64,000 nt of DNA from positions 1-64,000 of the forward strand of contig CAIOIC010000132.1 in NCBI GenBank assembly GCA_903858275.1, read 5' to 3'. The position numbers and the translations under genes were made by a program. The notes under the pieces were generated by a model. It worked only from the letters and a program-made list of their open reading frames with translations. It searched no databases and was not told the DNA's origin. The stretch's first letter is position 1, and every line of letters begins with the position of its first letter. This stretch comes from an uncultured Verrucomicrobia subdivision 3 bacterium. GTDB taxonomy: Bacteria > Verrucomicrobiota > Verrucomicrobiia > Limisphaerales > UBA11358. Shown here in pieces: positions 62,004 through 64,000 of the stretch.

Positions 62004-63248
62004 CTACCGCATCACCTTGCCGACTACCAGCACTTGGCCGGCATAAAAGGACATTCCGGCGGGCAGGTTTTTCACCCGCAAGACGGCCGTGTGGTCGCCT
62101 GGCGCTTGTTCCGGGAGATAGAAGAAGCGGGCGAATTTGCCGCGCAGTTCTGTCTGGGGACGTTTGATGACCACCGGAGGTTTATTATCCATAACGCACT
62201 CAACTTCCATCTCACCACCCTGGGGAATATCGCTGAAGCCAATGGTGGTCCCATTCCATTTCACGGTGATGGTCTCGCCGGCATGGTCACACTTCACCCC
62301 GCCCCGGAGCATGGCATGAGTGCGCCCGAAATTATCCCGGTAAACCGCATCTTTCTCCGGATTGACGACCGTCCAGCCCGCGCTTAATCGGGCATTGGTG
62401 ATAGCGAGCAATCCAGCCGTTTCCCAGCAGCGCGATTCCATCGGCACTGGCAAACGATGGTCGCGAACTGGTCCCGCCGGCTTCATGGTGAGCATGGAGC
62501 GGGCGATCACCTCGCAATAAACATCATGTCCGGCGTCGCCCGGATGCGTGCCATCGGCCGAAAAGACCAGCTTGCCCGGCACCGGCTCACTCGCTTTGAA
62601 AATGAGCGAGCCAGCCTGCTCGCGCCGGGCGATTTCAACCCCGAGGTCAATCGAGGGAAGGCCATAGACATTGGCAATGTTCTCCATAATCGCGCCAAAC
62701 CGCGGCGTTTTGCCCGCCTGCAAATCTTTGAGCATCGGCTGATTAATAGTGTAGATCAAACAGATGTCGGTGCGCGGATTGTTTTTCCAGATTTGCCGGA
62801 CCACACCTTCCACGGATTTGGCTTCAAACCCGCCGCCGCCATTGACCCGATGTTCCATAAACACCAGATCGGGATGCTGGGCGAGCACATCGCCGGCGAT
62901 TCGACAGGCGCCGTAGTCGGAACCGGTGCCGGAAATGGCGGCATTGATTTCAATCACTTCCGCCTTGGGAAAATGCTCCTTGAACCACGCCAGAGTTTTG
63001 GGCCGCCAGCCATTCGCCGCGGTTATGCTGCCGCCCAGATAAGCAATCCGCACCGGACCGCCGGCTTCCAGTTTGGCAAAGAAATTAGGCAGCCCGTCGC
63101 GAACCCGCAGTTCCTCGGCGGCAGTTGCATTGAAATCATAGACCTTCTGCCCATTTTGGGTGGCAACTACAGTCGCAACCCCGTTCTGAGCCGGCGATGG
63201 AAAGAAGGCGGACAAGGTCAGCGCGGTAAAAAGAATTTTTGCTTTCAT
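62004..63248 (-). CDS. secreted SGNH/GDSL hydrolase-like protein
   Basis: The 414-residue protein has a signal peptide (ILFTALTLSAFFPSPAQ) and the SGNH blocks: block I IAYLGGSITAANGW near residue 70, block III SGTGSDYGACRIAG and block V SADGTHPGDAGHDVYCE with the catalytic His. A C-terminal beta-sandwich of about 140 residues follows, with an EQAPGDHTAVLRVKNLPAG segment. It resembles carbohydrate acetyl- or feruloyl-esterases that trim plant polysaccharides, but the substrate is not predictable. It is in the same direction as the YgjP and LamG genes, possibly one transcription unit. Confidence 0.85.
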   Translation of the reverse strand: MKAKILFTALTLSAFFPSPAQNGVATVVATQNGQKVYDFNATAAEELRVRDGLPNFFAKLEAGGPVRIAYLGGSITAANGWRPKTLAWFKEHFPKAEVIEINAAISGTGSDYGACRIAGDVLAQHPDLVFMEHRVNGGGGFEAKSVEGVVRQIWKNNPRTDICLIYTINQPMLKDLQAGKTPRFGAIMENIANVYGLPSIDLGVEIARREQAGSLIFKASEPVPGKLVFSADGTHPGDAGHDVYCEVIARSMLTMKPAGPVRDHRLPVPMESRCWETAGLLAITNARLSAGWTVVNPEKDAVYRDNFGRTHAMLRGGVKCDHAGETITVKWNGTTIGFSDIPQGGEMEVECVMDNKPPVVIKRPQTELRGKFARFFYLPEQAPGDHTAVLRVKNLPAGMSFYAGQVLVVGKVMR

Positions 63249-63672
63249 ATTAGAATCTGGCGTTCCCCGATTGTGTGGACTTTAAGATATAACTCAACAA
63301 AAATGGCCAGAACCGACAATTGAATTTTTTCACTTCATGCGAAGCGAGGCAAGGCCACTTTGCCGGGGGCCAGCGCTTTTATAGACGGAGCGGTATCTGG
63401 TTTGCCCCGCCCCAGCCAGACGAAATGGCCGTTGGGCGACAACCATTTGACAAAAAGTTAATTAATTTCAAAAAACGTCCAACAGATAGGAAGTTTACCG
63501 CCGCAGGTAACGGAAGCACAACCTTGTCCGGAATCCCGAAACATCAGACAGATATACGCCAAGGCAAATCCGGATCCACCAGAACAGGATGCACACGGAC
63601 GCAACAATGATGATGTGGAGAATATACTGTGGGAGCAGCTCATGGTAAAAAGCGATCAACAGGTGGAAATAT
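63249..63672. other. intergenic stretch before the right-edge gene
   Basis: About 420 bases. One frame reads GASAFIDGAVSGLPRPSQTKWPLGD with a stop near 63462; no start fits and no family is recognised, so it may be a decayed gene fragment. ORF 63320-63610 is in another frame and is not supported. No terminator seen. Confidence 0.4.
63661..63666 (+). promoter_or_regulatory. Shine-Dalgarno site of the right-edge gene
   Basis: AGGTGG ends six bases before the ATG at 63673 and supports that start. Confidence 0.6.
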
Positions 63673-64000
63673 ATGAAATACAAATCAATCATCCACTGGG
63701 TATTGTTTGTCTCATTATTGTTCCTCATGGCCGCGACGGGCCGGGCACAGGTGACGGACTGGTCCACCGAGGGTTGCGACGGAACCGATACCATCAACGA
63801 TTTACAATATCGAACCATGGCGTTCACACCGAACGGGAGCGCGAATTTTTATTATGCCCGCCCAGTGCCGGCCACCAATTTCCCGACGGATCCCACCGGC
63901 GGCACGGTAGTGACGCTGGGGGATGACGACTTCGCGCAAGCCACCTTGAGCGGCGCTCAAACAGTGGCCATTTACAACACACGCACGAATGTGTTCAGCT
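63673..64000 (+). CDS. N-terminal part of a secreted protein, cut by the window edge
   Basis: The frame from the ATG at 63673 is open to the end of the window (109 codons) and is absent from the ORF track, presumably because it has no stop. It reads MKYKSIIHWVLFVSLLFLMA, a strong signal peptide with a probable cleavage after GRAQ. A mature start VTDWSTEGCDGTDTIND follows, with Thr/Asn-rich beta sequence. A ribosome binding site lies upstream. The family cannot be named from this fragment; the composition suits another Verrucomicrobial extracellular protein. Confidence 0.75.
   Translation, partial: MKYKSIIHWVLFVSLLFLMAATGRAQVTDWSTEGCDGTDTINDLQYRTMAFTPNGSANFYYARPVPATNFPTDPTGGTVVTLGDDDFAQATLSGAQTVAIYNTRTNVFS

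Noticed and set aside
63320-63610. 96-residue ORF before the right-edge gene
   Set aside because: The translation has no family resemblance and the frame next to it reads more like a decayed coding fragment; neither is strong enough to annotate.
1-64000. CRISPR array, prophage or insertion sequence
   Set aside because: I saw no regularly spaced direct repeats, no cas, integrase, transposase, terminase or portal gene anywhere in the window.

Overview
The window looks like chromosomal DNA from a member of the Verrucomicrobiota, most likely near the Pedosphaera/Limisphaerales (subdivision 3) lineage. This is inferred from gene content: a DUF1559-type prepilin with an NHSFSDG-like C-terminal motif, a giant secreted protein ending in a 'DGIPDSWRLRWFG' segment, the order pgk-tpiA-secG, large LamG/golvesin-type secreted proteins, a GDYXXLXY/DUF2157 pair and weak Shine-Dalgarno sequences. 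No phylogenetic marker was compared, so the assignment is provisional. No phage, insertion sequence, integrase or CRISPR array is visible; the window reads as stable chromosome.

Layout. 1-5.9 kb: tRNA-Pro(GGG), a lone DUF1559-type prepilin, a small membrane protein, a DUF2157/GDYXXLXY membrane pair and a GT39-like membrane glycosyltransferase. 6.2-18.3 kb: a co-directional type IV pilus (T4P) or pseudopilus locus with three minor-prepilin-like genes (PilV/GspI-, PilW/GspJ- and PilX/GspK-like), pilM, pilN-, pilO- and pilP-like genes, the secretin pilQ, and then a 1348-residue secreted NHL/Fn3/dockerin-like protein that may be a pilus-tip or surface partner. It ends at a strong intrinsic terminator. 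18.4-21.6 kb: repeat-rich spacer, DUF971 protein, NRAMP metal transporter plus universal stress protein, and a VOC protein. 21.9-29.2 kb: DUF2723-TPR membrane protein, grpE-dnaJ-rsmE, and convergent midA. 29.2-33.6 kb: a tightly packed pilT, second PilT/PilU-type ATPase, degenerate receiver-like protein, tlyA and nadK. 33.7-37.2 kb: LacI regulator, leuD and a cytoplasmic GH20-like enzyme.

37.2-39.7 kb (minus): pgk, tpiA, secG. 39.9-52.0 kb (minus): a 12-kb pentose operon reading ROK regulator, xylA, araA, GH127 beta-L-arabinofuranosidase, araB, araD, aldose 1-epimerase, sodium/sugar symporter. It should take arabinose-containing oligosaccharides to D-xylulose 5-phosphate. No xylulokinase is seen. 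52.0-57.2 kb: TlpA/ResA-like thioredoxin, two ABC-2 permeases with a small membrane protein between them but no ATPase, and alpha-glucan phosphorylase. 57.5-64 kb: a 1182-residue LamG/putative glycosidase/CBM/golvesin-type secreted protein, a YgjP-like metallopeptidase, a secreted SGNH hydrolase, and the 5' end of another secreted protein cut by the window edge and absent from the ORF track.

The T4P components in two places (pilM-Q plus minor prepilins, and pilT plus a paralogue) together imply a working twitching or DNA-uptake apparatus. Its PilB, PilC, PilD and major pilin must be elsewhere. The most interesting unexplained items are the giant beta-propeller protein downstream of the secretin, the receiver-like protein without phosphorylation residues coupled to the two retraction ATPases, the ABC-2 permeases without an ATPase, and the imperfect palindromic intergenic repeat present in two forms. 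Several hand-found promoters share a TTGCNN-N16/17-TANNNT layout, which in some cases helps choose start codons.
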